Assembly: GCA_013396525.1 (NCBI GenBank) | Contig: VWYX01000625.1 | Coordinates: 233,476 to 297,475, forward strand | DNA length: 64,000 nt | Direction of reading: 5' to 3' | From: Chaetorhynchus papuensis | Taxonomy: Eukaryota > Chordata > Aves > Passeriformes > Rhipiduridae | Shown: piece after piece, positions 63,319 through 64,000 of the stretch | How the letters are laid out: each line of letters starts with the position of its first letter | How positions within the stretch are numbered: the first letter of the stretch is position 1 | The notes under the pieces: model-generated | Database searches by the model: none | The model's input: only the letters and a program-made list of their open reading frames with translations | What the model was told of the DNA's origin: nothing | Made by a program: the position numbers and the translations under genes

Positions 63319-64000
63319 CCATCTTGTCTAAATGGATTCATTCCTCTTGTTCAGAGCGAAGCTGGGTGCACCAGCCAAGGGTGCCAGAAGGGGTTGTTTA
63401 AATTGTCACCCCCTTTTGTAGCAGCAGCAGGTGGAGCTGGGGCAGGGAACTGGTGATCAATACACACTGCAACGCTGATAAGGGCCAGGCTGTTGGAAAA
63501 GGCTGATGTTTCCTATGAAAGCATTGTTCTCACTGTCATTTCAGCATCCCTTCCTCTTGCAGTGACAGCTGGAGAAACAGGCTGTGGAGCAACACCTCGC
63601 AAAGATTATGCCTTGACACACTGCCCAGAGGGTTTAGAAACACCAGTGCCTCTGACTTGGGCTGCAAAAGCCCTTGCACAGCCTAGGAAATCTCAGCCTA
63701 AATTAGCTGGAAACATGGTATTCTGATCCAGATAGTCTTGAATCATGCTCAGCTGCATTCATTTAGGATGTGTGGAGACTTTCAGCCCAAAAGCAAGCTA
63801 TGAATTGAACACGTGGCCATATTTGACTTGAGAAAACATGGCGTGGTACAGCAGGAATCGCTCATCACTCCTCTGAGTGAGGGGAGAATTTATTATGACA
63901 ATGTTCATCACAACTGTAACTCAGAGCTGCCATTTGTTTCATTTGATGTCTTTTTTCACAGGGATTCATAACCATATACTTTAAAAGCCAGGTAGACTAA
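63319..64000. other. Downstream intergenic flank, no gene seen
   Basis: No exon, repeat family or RNA gene recognised. The 77-codon plus-strand frame at 63493-63726 has no protein-like features. Confidence 0.6.

Overview
This window is vertebrate nuclear DNA, most likely from a bird. It holds one recognisable protein-coding gene on the + strand: FAM20C, the Golgi/secretory-pathway casein kinase that phosphorylates Ser-x-Glu motifs in secreted and biomineralisation proteins. The bird assignment rests on the encoded protein, several CR1-type LINE fragments (the usual interspersed repeat of birds and other reptiles), modest intron sizes, and a very GC-rich first exon lost in an assembly gap. The species cannot be named from the sequence.

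Layout. Positions 1-5.9 kb are upstream flank without a convincing protein-coding gene. A possible minus-strand, polyadenylated non-coding transcript lies at about 4.1-5.0 kb. A CpG-rich segment (about 5.9-6.3 kb), a CCAAT/CRE-like promoter candidate (about 6.5-6.6 kb) and a long pyrimidine/purine-tract-rich probable 5' UTR (about 6.66-7.5 kb) precede a 571-base run of N (7652-8222). That run hides nearly all of coding exon 1; only its last 7 bases and the splice donor are visible. Exons 2-10 are complete: 9923-10098, 18788-18866, 49951-50043, 51769-51884, 58834-59014, 59558-59667, 61133-61214, 61312-61371 and 62142-62394 (stop codon included). All exon phases join without a break and give 382 residues plus a Trp codon split across the exon 1/2 junction. 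The 3' UTR runs to about 63.32 kb, after an AATAAA at 63295-63300. The last 0.7 kb is downstream flank.

The kinase looks intact where it can be read. The equivalents of human Lys271, Glu306, Asp458 and Asp478 are all present. Glu306 separates active FAM20C from the pseudokinase FAM20A, which has Gln there.

Intron 3 is 31 kb and carries a 518-bp solo LTR of an endogenous retrovirus (40570-41087, minus orientation) bounded by a TTAA target-site duplication, plus a CR1 fragment at 23.5 kb and a weaker one at 45.1 kb. Intron 2 and intron 5 each carry another CR1 fragment. The most notable points are the GC-AG intron after exon 4, the GC-rich gap hiding the N-terminus, the exactly delimited solo LTR, a 17-bp stem-loop in the 3' UTR, and the possible antisense transcript upstream. 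I saw no undescribed multi-gene system here.
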